Assembly (NCBI GenBank): GCA_903813345.2
Contig: CAIIXF020000005.1
Location: 746,001 to 806,000, forward strand
Reading direction: 5' to 3'
DNA: 60,000 nucleotides
Source of the DNA: Owenia fusiformis
Taxonomy: Eukaryota > Annelida > Polychaeta > Sabellida > Oweniidae
This document shows, piece by piece, positions 1 through 10,639 of this stretch. The position numbers and the translations under genes are program-made. Within the stretch, counting starts at the first letter, position 1. Each line of letters opens with the position of its first letter. The notes under the pieces were generated by a model. The model worked only from the letters and a program-made list of their open reading frames with translations. It had not been told where the DNA came from and did not search any database.

Positions 1-2147
1 CAGATTGCCCAAATGCTATGAAAATCACAAACAATGCACATTCTATTCTGTTGAGATTGAGATTCTGTTGACAAATAAAAAAAAACTATGATATTTTGAT
101 CATAAAGTTTACAATTATCAAGTTAGAAAATCATGTCTGAAGAACTGTCTGAATTGTGGAGGCACACACACATTGATAGGTAAATCATATTTGTACCCAG
201 TTAAGAGAACTCTGCAGGAAAAGAGTAAACTGGATTGAGTATAAAAGACAGACTTATAAAAGTTGCACCTAATATAAGCATAGATCAGTCTTTGTTAACT
301 TATATGTAAATGTAAACCTATAAATAATTTAGTAAAGAGTTGACCTAAATTCTTGACATAAAAAGACATAAATTGTAAAACATGAAACTGGATCCATACA
401 GTTTACACAGTCACAGTGAATTGAATCTTTTTTGTAGTGTAAATATCATATAAACATATGCTATAGGGAAAGTCCTGACCAACATGTTAACAACAAATGA
501 ATTGAAGTTCAATGTTCACAATACTATATTTCATTTTTGCATTGTGTAAACGGTACTTATGTTTATGTCTTCCTCCAGTTGAACGAGTTAAATTAGTAAT
601 TTTTGATTCAAGTATGACTGCCCTTGAGGCCACAGAGATGTGTTATTACAAATAAATATGTGTAATATTCAATCATCCTTTAAGGAAAGAATGAATATCA
701 ACGAAATGGTTTTGATATCAATAAAGAAAAAGAAAAAGGTAATGACCTTTCATTTTTCTAAAAGCACCCTAAAGTCAATAGGCTAGAAGTAAGTACTACT
801 ATAGATGCAGTTCATCAAACATTTGAAATGAAGAGACATTTATTTTGATTAGTAAATGAAGGAACTATGAATAGAATTATGGAAATTGTTCACAAACTCT
901 AAACTACTTTATAATAGTGGTAAAAGTTACAGAGTTGACACAATTATGAAAACATGAACAAATAGTCAATGAAAAACACATATTTCAATGTCTTTATTTC
1001 TAAAAAAGCTAATGAAGAAAATTCAAGTGAATTCAATTCAAAAACAGTTTATTAATGCTTTTATTCACAAAAAGATCTATTTCAGATCATAGTGTTGCTA
1101 TATTCTATAAACAGTTCATTTTCTCTAAATTCAACATTACGCTGATACGGTCTCATAATTGCAAATCTATGACTATTTACTGCAAATCATGACCATTTGG
1201 AATACACCAATGAGACTTGACTGAATGAAGAACATTGAAGAAGGTTCAATTGTGCCAAATATGACTTAAAACCCATACTAGATTACTGAGTTATAAGATT
1301 TGTTTGGGTTACCTTTTTTGTCTCACCCTTCAGGATGCAAATGAAAGTCTAAATAAATACTATTTATGTTTTTGTAATCTGTAATTGTTTGAATCAGAGA
1401 CAATGAGAAAGACGATAGCAATGAAAGCTTTCCACTATTTCTAAAACATTTCAGAGTCAATGATTTTTCACAAAATCTCCAAAACTTTGAATGTGCTGGC
1501 TAAGATAACAGCTGTCATTGATCACTGCAGTCCTTCTAGATGATTTCTGTCATCCTCAATGTTACCCTACTTAATAGTACTTATAATCATTTATTGGCAT
1601 ATTAACCAATGATACTTTTTCTCAGAATGGGCCTTCTCTTGAAAGGATTTTTTTCAAATGGGGGTGCGTCTACATCTAAAAAGCCTAGCTTTCCAACTCA
1701 AAGCACATAGTTCTACTCTCCGAGTGCCCTCCCCAGCAATGAACAAAAATACCAAGGATTGGCTCAATCGACCCGATACACACCCTCCCCTATAGATGTT
1801 GGCCAGATCATTTTGTAGTAGGATCTCATAGGCTCAAAGAATAATTCAGAAGATGAGACACCAAATTGGAAAATTTCAAAAAAAAGTGACCACCTTTCAA
1901 AACGTTCCTTATACAAAATGGTACCTGCTTCCCTGTGACAGATTTTGCACTTAATTTATAGCCGAGATCTTCATCTATCTATTTCTAGTTGTTTGGTTTG
2001 AGTAAATAACAATGGACGCAGTAATTTGACTTTTAATACGGCAAATATTTTTCACTTGATCTGGGCTCTTGTGTGTCCAAATATCATACTAAATCTGACG
2101 TCACATTTCTGGAATCACAGGAGCACCATTCAGATAAAAATATCAGT
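1..2147. other. Non-coding stretch, nothing recognised
   Basis: AT-rich sequence without a convincing exon on either strand. The remaining ARL8 exons (minus strand) would be expected somewhere below 5822, but none of the conserved ARL8 GTPase motifs was recognised here, so they probably lie before position 1. Confidence 0.4.
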
Positions 2148-2390
2148 CCACCCGCTATGGCTCAGAGGCAGAGTCAAGGTTACCAATATCGCTTGGCCCC
2201 GGGTTCGATTCCTGGTTCAGACAAGTTTGTTTGTGCGTTATGTAATTCTGGGTGTCTGACTGAGTGGTCCACGACTCGTATAAAAGGCTGTGATGTGCAC
2301 TTGTATGTCTGTGTACCTGTGCACATAAAAGAACACAGGGCTCCTCCAAAGAGGGGTTTCTGGCTCTGTCTTCGAGTGTAAAATACGGAA
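2148..2390 (+). mobile_element. tRNA-derived SINE
   Basis: The head carries RNA polymerase III internal promoter boxes: an A-box-like TGGCTCAGAGG near 2158 and a perfect B box GGTTCGATTCC near 2202, spaced as in a tRNA. A non-tRNA body follows, containing ACTCGTATAAAAGGCTG near 2275. A second SINE at 29735-30013 (minus) has a very similar body motif, so this is a SINE and not a functional tRNA gene. The 3' end is approximate. Confidence 0.7.
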
Positions 2391-4680
2391 TATACCAATG
2401 AGGTATTGCTCGCCAAATATGGCGGTAACCATGATATAATAATCAGTGTTTTGGCCTCTTATAAATGCAATATTACTTGAATAACGTTCATTATTGACAA
2501 AAAAATTAAATGAAGGACCCACGGTCCTGTGCTCACACAGTTTGGAACCTTCAGAGGAATTTATATCCTGACTTTCAAACAAAAATATTGATTTGGATTT
2601 GTAGTCTCAAACTTTGAGAAACTTAGATAGCATAGTTGTGTGACCTAGTTTGATGACCTAGATAGCATAGTTGTGTGACCTAGTTTGATGACCATTGACC
2701 TTGAAAATTTTACTTATTCAGAGCTCAGTAAGGTCTTTTGTGATTAAGCTGACCAAAATTTACATCCAAAAATCAATTTGAAAAATCAACTTTTTTGACC
2801 TTTCGAAGGTCACTGAAGGTCAAGTAAAGGTCAAATCCTAAAACTAATGTCAGATTTGAACTCCTGTCAACTTGTAGATGATTTTCAAAAAAGAATTTGG
2901 TCAAATTGAAGCAAGTTGAAAAATAACTTATTTTTACTGTTTTTTGACGACTCAAATATCTCAAAAATGGTAAAAATTTGATGCTGACATATATTTAGAA
3001 ATATGTAGGGAATGCTTAAATCTGTTAATGATGTAATTTATTGCAGGAAATGATCAAGTATAAGGCAAACTTTAAGAATCTTGTCAATCACAAAACCTGC
3101 CATTGACTTTATACATGAGAAAGTTTCCTGAAAATGACTAAGTCCTACTTTTTTTCAAATTTTATAGAGTAAACACCAAAAACCGTAATTCCAAGAGCTT
3201 TGAAATCTTCAGAGGACATAAGTTGCATATACACCAACTACTAAAAGTTATTTGAAAGTTCTACTTCAACAAAGTGTCTAGTATTTACAGAAAATTTGAC
3301 TTTTTGACGTCAAAATCCGCAATTTCTCGGAAACCGGGCGAACTTGGGAAATGGCGATGCAGTGTTTTATTTAGTGTTACCAAAAAGTGGGTCCAATGGA
3401 CCCCATAGTAAAAAAAAATGGAGTCCAAACCAAAAAAAGTGGGTCCGAAAAATTAAAGGCCTGAAACTAATTAAAAATGAAAAAATTGGATAAAGCAAAT
3501 TCAAGTTCTCGTTTTTTTCTAAAGTAACACAAATGTAAGGCATTTTTGTCTTTTTACCATGTCTTATGGAGTGATTTTATATTTACTAAACTTACAACTA
3601 CATAAACACAGCGTGCGGCGCAAACTAGGGGGGGAGGGATGCCCCCTCAGACAATTTTGAAATTTAGACCCTCTCTGGTGCATTCTGAGCATATCTCAGC
3701 CAAAATTTCCTATGATAATATTTATAATACATAATTAATTGCAATTAATTTTTTTCTTAATTACTTTGTTTTTCAATGTTGCCCCTTGTTCCTCCTCACC
3801 ACTCTGGTGTAAATTAATAAACTCAATATTCCTTTTTGACACATTATCAATCTCAATGAAATATAAAGATCAAAACATTCAATAGGCCTGGTTCATGTAG
3901 TTTGATATGTATTTTTGACGTAATATTTTATTTGTTTTCAAATGTTGCCCTTTGTGCTTCCTCACTATGATGTAAGATAATGCCAAAAAGATCAATTGTA
4001 TTATTAAACAGTTTGTTACCAAGTTTATGTGTAATTGTTAATAATGGTATCCATTGAAAGATGGCAGGACAGTGATAAAGGTTTTTTGCTACTGACCCAT
4101 TGATCTCAAAGCAATGATGTTTTGGTTTAGAGGTCAATCAAAATGGTTGCCGAATTACAGTAAGATAATTATCTCAGTGTTTCTCTAAAACACTGCTGAT
4201 TATCTGCCTATTAAACTTAGATTTTGTCTTCACAAGGTAGGCCAATTTATATTCTTTCATTTGATATGTTTAACTAAATTGAAAGCCGGAGATTTTCGTC
4301 TGAAAGCCGGAGAATCCCTGAATATGGCGGATTATTTTGAAACAAATATAATTTAAATTTTGTAAAAAACGTCTCATAAAACATACATTCAGAGGATAAA
4401 TAAGCTGCTCTGGGGTAAAAACGTTTCTACTACTGTTTGAATGTTCTGAGAGGTAAGATTTTTGGAAATTGCTGTGGAAATAAAGTGCGTTTAAGGGACT
4501 CGGGAGTTTTTTATTTTTCCGTCCAACATTATTTTTTGGGGTCCATCTAATAACTATAATGTAAGGACGGCGTTAAATAAAACGTAGCGATGATAGGTCA
4601 AATAGGCATTATGGATATGCATAAAATGAATGTGGATATGACTCAATCCGAATAGCAGTTTTAATTTGTGCGGCCAATGT
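2391..4680. other. Non-coding stretch with small repeats
   Basis: No exon recognised. It holds a 33-bp tandem duplication around 2630-2693, a doubled GAAAGCCGGAGA motif near 4280-4310 and several runs of A/T. Otherwise nothing is seen. Confidence 0.4.
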
Positions 4681-4760
4681 TGACGGACGGACGGACAGAC
4701 GGATGGACGGACCAACAGACGGACGGACGGACGCCTGGTCAATCCCATAGGCTCACTGTG
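4681..4760. repeat. GACG microsatellite with GCTCAC hairpin end
   Basis: A degenerate (GACG)n run at about 4681-4735 is followed by a perfect hairpin, GGCTCAC-tgt-GTGAGCC, near 4750. The same pairing of a GACG run with a GCTCAC/GTGAGC hairpin closes the array near 14040, so the two are probably ends of one transposable-element family. Confidence 0.6.
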
Positions 4761-4943
4761 TGAGCCAAAAATAACAAGAGGCTTCGAATGAGGTATGATT
4801 TGTCTCATATTTTTCAGAAATGGCTGCACAATCATCATTCTAAAATTTCGAATTACTGATCCCACTACAAGAGAATCTGGCCGAGATCTATGCCCCCCCC
4901 CTATTTAGACGCCCATGCATACATTGACGGAATTAGATCTACC

Positions 4944-5149
4944 CAGGCCCGTAGCCAGGATTTGCCAAGGGGGGGTTCAATTTTCAAAAATTTCCAGGGG
5001 GGGGTTCACATTTGACAATTTTGGCCCAAATTAGGCTAAAATCACTAAAGAAGTGCTCAAAATGGTCAAAAACTGCATGATTTTGAAAGAATTTTTGGCC
5101 AGGGGGGGGTTCGCCCGAACCCTGCGAACCCCCCCTGGCTACGGGCCTG
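4944..5149. mobile_element. MITE with 16-bp perfect terminal inverted repeats
   Basis: Starts with CAGGCCCGTAGCCAGG (4944-4959) and ends with its exact reverse complement (5134-5149). The inside is poly-G/poly-C next to the termini and has no credible coding frame; open frames across it merely translate the repeat. A target-site duplication could not be fixed. Confidence 0.75.
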
Positions 5150-5422
5150 CAGTACCAGTGCACAACCAACCGCACTGTGATGAGTGTCTAGAGGAAAAAG
5201 GAAGCATTGCAATTTACAGTACAGTAGGGAACAAAAATAAAACTCAACGTTCACAAGTTGTCAAAATGAGCTTATTTCCAAGTTTCGTGTCTCAAACTCT
5301 CCCAAGCGGTAGAAAAATAATTCCGTTCACTAAAGTAGCACAATAAATGAATCCAAAGCTTCATACCTGCAAATAATGGATAAATGCAACATCAGTTAAC
5401 CGTATTTACCATGACAGGTTTC

Positions 5423-5590
5423 AAAATGGCGGAACAGCATTTTGAAAGCTGGCACGTGTCACGTTGCATTCTGGGAGCCAATCCTCCGTTCTGGCGCAAT
5501 CGGGCGACAAAATCACCTCAACATTTGAAGAGTCTGCATAACATGTGAATATCCAATTCAACTTTTGAAGTTCTTACTGAATTCACTGAG
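5423..5590 (+). promoter_or_regulatory. Promoter-like cluster and possible non-coding first exon (ELP5?)
   Basis: Within about 60 bases lie AAAATGGCGG (YY1-like, 5423), a CACGTG E-box (5453), GCATTCTGGGAG (ZNF143/Staf-like, 5466) and CCAAT (5478), in a locally CpG-containing stretch. These motifs are typical of housekeeping promoters. Downstream, CTGAG|GTAAGAA at 5590/5591 is a strong plus-strand donor. I infer a 5' untranslated exon that could splice to the acceptor ending at 6257, just before the ELP5 start codon, so that ELP5 transcripts would cross the ARL8 first exon antisense. There is no expression evidence. Confidence 0.4.
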
Positions 5591-5822
5591 GTAAGAATTT
5601 ATTACATGTGCGAAAGCATGTAATTTTCATAGCTTTTGCAATTCTTTATGATCCCCACTGTACCAATAATTTTTGAAACCCAAACAGATAATAAATGAAT
5701 CTTTATGATTTTTATCAGTTTTCTATTATATCCTATGTTAACAGCTCAACGAGGTAAGCTTACAAATGTGAAAACAAGAACAAAAAAATGTTGTCAACAA
5801 ATTTTGGAGGCGTGAAACTTAC

Positions 5823-5945
5823 CGCGATTACATTGACGAATGTTGTTTTCCCAGAGTACTGGAGTCCCACCAAAGTGAGTTCCATCTCTTCCTTCCAAAA
5901 CAGGCTCTTGATCCAATCAAGGATTCTCGAGAAAAACGCGAACAT
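5823..5945 (-). CDS. ARL8: ARL8 small GTPase, first coding exon
   Basis: ARL8 is an Arf-like GTPase of lysosome membranes that links lysosomes to kinesin through effectors such as SKIP/PLEKHM2 and HOPS. This exon encodes 41 residues: an amphipathic N-terminal helix (start [20 protein letters not shown]), then [19 protein letters not shown], which contains the P-loop [11 protein letters not shown]8 uses this acetylated N-terminal helix, not a myristoylated glycine, for membrane binding; the missing glycine at position 2 fits. The exon ends in phase 0 at a GTAAGT donor (intron starts at 5822). Later exons (switch regions, guanine-binding motifs) were not found and should lie before the window. 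It is head-to-head with ELP5. Confidence 0.93.
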
Positions 5946-6307
5946 TTTGAAGAAATAAGTAAATATTTAGAAAATGTTCAGATTTTATTTTTGACAAATG
6001 GCGACGAACAGACAATCAGTCACATGATGATGACGTCATTCTGGTAATTGTATTTTCCTCTTTGATATCGTCGTTATCTATCATTTAATAAAGTATATGC
6101 TCTTTAAATATAAAAGTAATCTTCTTGAATATAACTGTTCAGTTTGAGAGCTGAAAACCTTTTTAAAGTGTACGAAAAACCACTTTGAAAATTATATAAT
6201 TATAACGTAATCCAGCAGAAAAAGAGAAAAAACACTTCCGTAGTTAATAATTTTCAGAAATCAAGTCTACTTTCTTATTTTTCCAACATTTTCATTGAAG
6301 TTACAAT
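5946..6307. promoter_or_regulatory. Divergent ARL8/ELP5 promoter interval
   Basis: The 362 bases between the two start codons hold AAATGGCG (5997, YY1-like), an M-box/E-box TCACATGA (6020-6027) and a full palindromic CRE, TGACGTCA (6031-6038), all close to the ARL8 start. TTTTCAG at 6251-6257 is a plausible acceptor for an ELP5 5' untranslated exon. An M-box beside a lysosomal gene suggests MiT/TFE control, but that is inference. Confidence 0.5.
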
Positions 6308-7520
6308 ATGATTGAGGATATAATAAAAGGGAAAGAATCCTCGCGTATCATTGTCATCAAGGATAATGTGGATTGTTGTAGTCGTTATCTCTTAAAGTCA
6401 ATTTGTGTACATTTACAAAATCACATGGATTCAGTTCACATGTTGAAAACAGAATTTTCAGAAAATCTATACAAATCATCATCTTTAACTAACCTACCTT
6501 CAATAAAAATACATGATTGGTCGATGGATCCACTAGGATGGAATCAACCTAGAGTCACCTTCGAGAGTAACCTCCATACATACTTTGGAGACATTTTGGC
6601 AAAATCGCAAACTCAACAAAAAGTAGCAGTGGTTGTAGACGCAATATCTTCACTTATACAAACCCAGGGAATTGTGAAGATATGCCAACAGATACAAAGT
6701 TTAAAAAATGATAGATTTCCAAATACAGAACTTACAAAGATTGTACTTGTTGTTCACGAAGATCTGCATGAGTCATTAGCAGCTCTGGATTACACTGCCT
6801 CTACGATAATTTACATTTCACATGCGACTCCCTCTCAGAGCATCTGTGACACTCTACATAAAAGGCCATCAGGCAAAGTGAAAAGATCTAATGAACTTCT
6901 TATATTTGGTATTGATGGAGAAATATCAAGTGCTCAAGAAATAAGTCAAGATGAGAAAGAAAAAGGTGTGTTGCGGTGTACTTGTACCCCAATTATCACT
7001 ACAAACTGGTTCAAATCTAATATAAATAAATACATTTTCTTATGAGACCAATTCATTATTGGAATCATAGTTGAATCTCTAGCCATTATAGATTGTTTGT
7101 AATATCATCCAACTGATACAGAGATATACACTGATTATCTGATGTGTTTAATATCACTTGGTGTTCAGTTCATAATTTTTATTTTGTCCAAAACTATGAT
7201 TACATGTATTTATTATAGATTTGTTGTTTTATGTATTTGAGCATGGTCAAGGTTTTAAAAATATTATCTCTCTCGATGTATTTTCAGAAACTGAAGAAGA
7301 TGTTGACCCGGCAGCCAACTTGACCTTTAACCTTTCGCTGAAGGACAGTGAGAAAAAGGCAAGAGAGCAACTCCAACTTCCATATATGTTCCACCAACAA
7401 GGAGCTGTGAAATCAGGGCCTGCCACATCTGTTACACCAGGAACAGGGCAGATATATTATGAGTGTGATGATGTAGATGACTTTGATGAGGAGGACCCTG
7501 ATGATGATCTTAATATTTAG
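6308..7520 (+). CDS. ELP5: Elongator complex protein 5 (two exons)
   Basis: ELP5 is one of the RecA-like subunits of the Elp4-5-6 ring of Elongator, which acts in tRNA wobble-uridine modification. Coding exons: 6308-6965 and 7288-7520. The first ends in phase 1 at AAAAG|GTGTGT; the second follows TTTTCAG; joining them gives 296 residues, close to known ELP5 length. The N-terminal part has the degraded ATPase-like fold (IIVIKDNVDCCSRYLLKSI early on; KVAVVVDAISSLIQ in the middle). The C-terminus carries the family signature LTFNLSLKDSEKKAREQLQL followed by the acidic tail ending DDFDEEDPDDDLNI, which matches vertebrate ELP5 very well. The apparent open frame past 6965 is intron. The gene is head-to-head with ARL8. 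Confidence 0.95.
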
Positions 7521-7790
7521 CATTGTTTAAAACTTCCAATTTAGTTATTGGAAAGCTGTTTGTAATATTAATATGGGTATATAGACTAGTGAAATGTTGT
7601 TTATTAAGAAATAATGTGTGACATGTGGGATAATATCTGACACTCCATTCACTATAAACTCCCAGAACTTTTTCACTACAAATCAGTTACTGTATCATAG
7701 GCAAACAAAGAATTCACATGACCTTCCCGAAACGATTTAGGAACGCTTTATCATGTTGTAGTGTCTCATGTCGCACAAGCTTGGTGTGGT

Positions 7791-8024
7791 TGAAATATCA
7801 AAGTACCTTCTAAAGGTACAGAGATGTTCAGCTTAACTGTGCATGCATCTTTATTCAATACACTTTGATACTATAAGTTGATTTCATATTTTCCTTTTCC
7901 AATTTGTTGAAATATCAAAGTACCTTCTAAAGGTACAGAGATGTTCAGCTTAACTGTGCATGCATCTTTATTCAATACACTTTGATACTATGAGTTGATT
8001 TCATATTTTCCTTTTCCAATTTAT
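7791..8024. repeat. 117-bp tandem duplication
   Basis: Two near-identical copies start at 7791 and 7908 (TGAAATATCAAAGTACC...), differing by only a few bases. It lies 3' of ELP5 and no coding content was recognised. Confidence 0.9.
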
Positions 8025-9129
8025 CCTGTGGGAAATTTAAAATGAAATTTAAAATGCAACCTCTCCTTAAAATCTCTATTATACTGCTTGTTCAAGTTTC
8101 CTTGCCATATACTAGCTGCATATCAGAAGAAGTGAGGAGCTCCCACAATTCTTTCATATTCTATTGTATTCGGGGATTCCCCATTACGTCATCTCCCACA
8201 TCATCTCCAATCAAATTGCAGGATGTGATCACGTGAACAATCATGAACACATGCTCTCTCAGTGCTGCGCATGTGCAAAGTGAAATTTGAAATCGTGGGA
8301 ATGGCGTTCAAATCAGTTCAACATCATCATTTTAAACCTAGGGTAATACTATTGAAGTTACTCGATCCATACTTGTAGAGAACACTCATAAAACTACAGC
8401 GAACATTTGGAGATCCATTTTAATGGCAAATGAGGCCTGTTAATAAAATTTGTTTTCGAACGTGCCAATCAGAAGGGTCATCTTTATGAAATCTCCCCCT
8501 CCTGCTGCATATGCAATTCTAGGTTTTTATGCTATCTGACTAGCTGTGTGAATTTAATTGATGAGAGCTGGCATATTCACGAAGACATGAAAGGTTACGA
8601 GTAAAACAAGTAAATGTGAATGGTTTTCTTCAAAACATCTGAACTATTAAACCAGGAACAGAGACACAGAGGACAGATTGATTCTCGATCTGAATTTATG
8701 ACAACATGTATTTTTACTTTACATAACTACTAAACAAGAGTCAAGTCAATTTCAATTTTATTATTTTATTACAAATATAATTTCATACATAGATAATGTG
8801 TACAATGACAATGCTATTATTAAACAACAATGTCAATTTTGTAACCATGGTGACCAAGTATGAGCAATACAACTGTTACATGTATTATACACTGCTATGG
8901 TATGTGAGACAATCTAGGTAATATTTCCAATGAAACATTTCACATGTCCATCATCACACATATACTATAATCATGTATCTATTTCTCTACTTAAAAGCTG
9001 ATCAGATTCATTGCAAAAGCCAGTATTCCTGACTTATTGTATAATGTTCTTGTCCATGTTATTAAGGTAGGTCAGTATGACACATGATATATGAATTTCA
9101 ATAATTCTAACTAAAGATTAATAAATTAA
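8025..9129. other. Intergenic stretch, nothing recognised
   Basis: AT-rich sequence between the ELP5 3' side and the TTAA element. No exon, RNA gene or clear repeat was recognised. Confidence 0.35.
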
Positions 9130-10106
9130 AGGAATATTCCTTCCAGACCCTTTCTCTCTTGATATGGTAGCTATAATCATATATATAGTTTCCATATTTA
9201 GCAAAACATGGGAAAATGTTTTTATATGGTCAATATTGATCATTTAAAAATCTAGTGCTTATTTCCAGTGAGCTGCCATCTTTTAAGATTTCTTGTAGGA
9301 AGTGATGTCATCGACTCTCAACTTCCATGACCTTGCATCAGAGGGGGAGAAACACCAGGGTTCAAAGATGACATACGCTTATAATGTAAATCTGTATTGA
9401 GATGACATTGTCGCTGATTGGTCAAAAGTCGACAAATAAGTGACGTCATCAATGGCGGTTTCAAAACTTTCGAAATACGCTTCGAATAATATTATGTTCA
9501 TTTCTGGCGTGTTAACCAATATCATAGCTTCTCATTTCACAACAAGATAAAGAAAGGTGTACATAATATGCCTATGTCAATTAAAACATCCCATCGAAGT
9601 GTAGTATTTGATAACTAGCCGATGAAAATTCGAACGAACGAAGGTGGTAAGCAAGAGAGGTAATTATGTCTGTCATCTTTAAACTCTGGGACTTTCCCTC
9701 CTCTTACCTTGCATATAACAGTATAGGAAAGTAGCACAAAATCACTTCTAGACAAGTGATCATTACTTTCTGTGCAAAAATATTTTCAGGGCTTGTCAAC
9801 TTCGAATAAAAGAAGAGATTTTCAGAAGGATTAAATAAGATACAAAGTTGAAAAAGAATATTTAGCTGGTTTTGTTTTTCTTAATAGCTCCTCACCTAAT
9901 GCTATATGCAAAGTTGAGAGTCGATGACATCACTTCCTGTGTGAAATTCTAAAAGATGGCAGCTTACTGGAATTGAGCATCACATTTCTAAGTGATCAAA
10001 TTTGACCATATCAAAACATTTTTGCGTGTTTTGCTAAACATGGCAAGCATATATATGGTTATAGCTACCATGTGAGGAGAGAGATGGTTTGGCAAGGAAT
10101 ATTCCT
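9130..10106. mobile_element. TTAA-flanked MITE with long inverted ends (piggyBac-like)
   Basis: Flanked by TTAA at 9126-9129 and 10107-10110. The termini read AGGAATATTCCTT and its complement and continue as imperfect inverted repeats of about 180 bp (shared ATGGTAGCTATAA and GATGGCAGCT motifs). A second copy at 44004-44605 lies in opposite orientation. No transposase frame was seen. The TTAA target and long arms suggest a non-autonomous piggyBac-type element. This copy is longer because of the insertion at 9339-9705. Confidence 0.8.
9339..9705. mobile_element. hAT-like MITE nested in the TTAA MITE
   Basis: A 367-bp insert bounded by a direct repeat ACCTTGCAT (9330-9338 and 9706-9714), an 8-9-bp target-site duplication. 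The termini CAGAGGGGGAGAAAC and, reversed, AAGAGGAGGGAAAG form imperfect inverted repeats of nearly 30 bp. The sister TTAA element at 44004 lacks it. An 8-bp duplication and CAGRG-type ends fit hAT elements. Confidence 0.7.
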
Positions 10107-10518
10107 TTAAGACATATTTTTATGTGAACATTTACAAATCATTGTACATATAATGATACATGTACATGTTGTTTAAAATCAAAGTATTTCGATTCATTGG
10201 AACTGGATTGATACTATCTCTTATTTTATCAAAATTTAATTTATGAGTGTGAATCAGCTTAACATTTATATAACTAAGATCTACATCCCTTCTCATAATG
10301 TTCAGATAAGAAGCCTTTTCGCAACTCTTTCAGCCATCAACACCTAATTTGGGCAATAATAATGAGTTCCATATTTGGCACTTTCTCCCGCCTAGCACTG
10401 GACTGATTACCCGAGACATAGCCTCGTAAATTCGGCTTAGATGATGCTCTCTTTGGAACTAGAACTTCCTCGACAACACTGGTGATTACCTCCTTATAAG
10501 GAACTGAGCTTATGTGCC

Positions 10519-10639
10519 TCATTTAATGCGGTTGTGCATAGAAACGGGTGGTTTAACATGTGTACCTAAAAGTGGCTTGATCTGTGGTTTATTCTGTCCA
10601 GTTAAAGTTTTAATGTTAGGTTTAGTGTCCACGGTGTTA
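10519..10639 (-). CDS. INTS13: INTS13 last exon (tentative)
   Basis: The acceptor CTATTCCAG precedes 39 codons and TGA. Its phase (one base completes the codon) fits the GA left by exon 14103-14238. The peptide ([15 protein letters not shown]...SMHNRIK) is basic and not recognisable as conserved INTS13, so the call rests on splice phase and position. The alternative is that INTS13 ends at the TAA at 14099-14101. Confidence 0.5.

Noticed and set aside
2150-2225. Possible functional tRNA gene
   Set aside because: A and B boxes are present, but no cloverleaf with a proper acceptor stem could be drawn, and a SINE body follows directly.
4984-5346. Frames containing ARSQGGFAGFGRTPP and similar
   Set aside because: They lie in the MITE at 4944-5149; this peptide is the familiar translation of that repeat.
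10337-10522. Minus-strand frame VITSVVEEVLVPKRASSKPN... as an alternative INTS13 C-terminus
   Set aside because: It is in another frame downstream of the TGA at 10519 and lacks a clear acceptor in the right phase. Kept only as a possibility if the tentative last exon is wrong.
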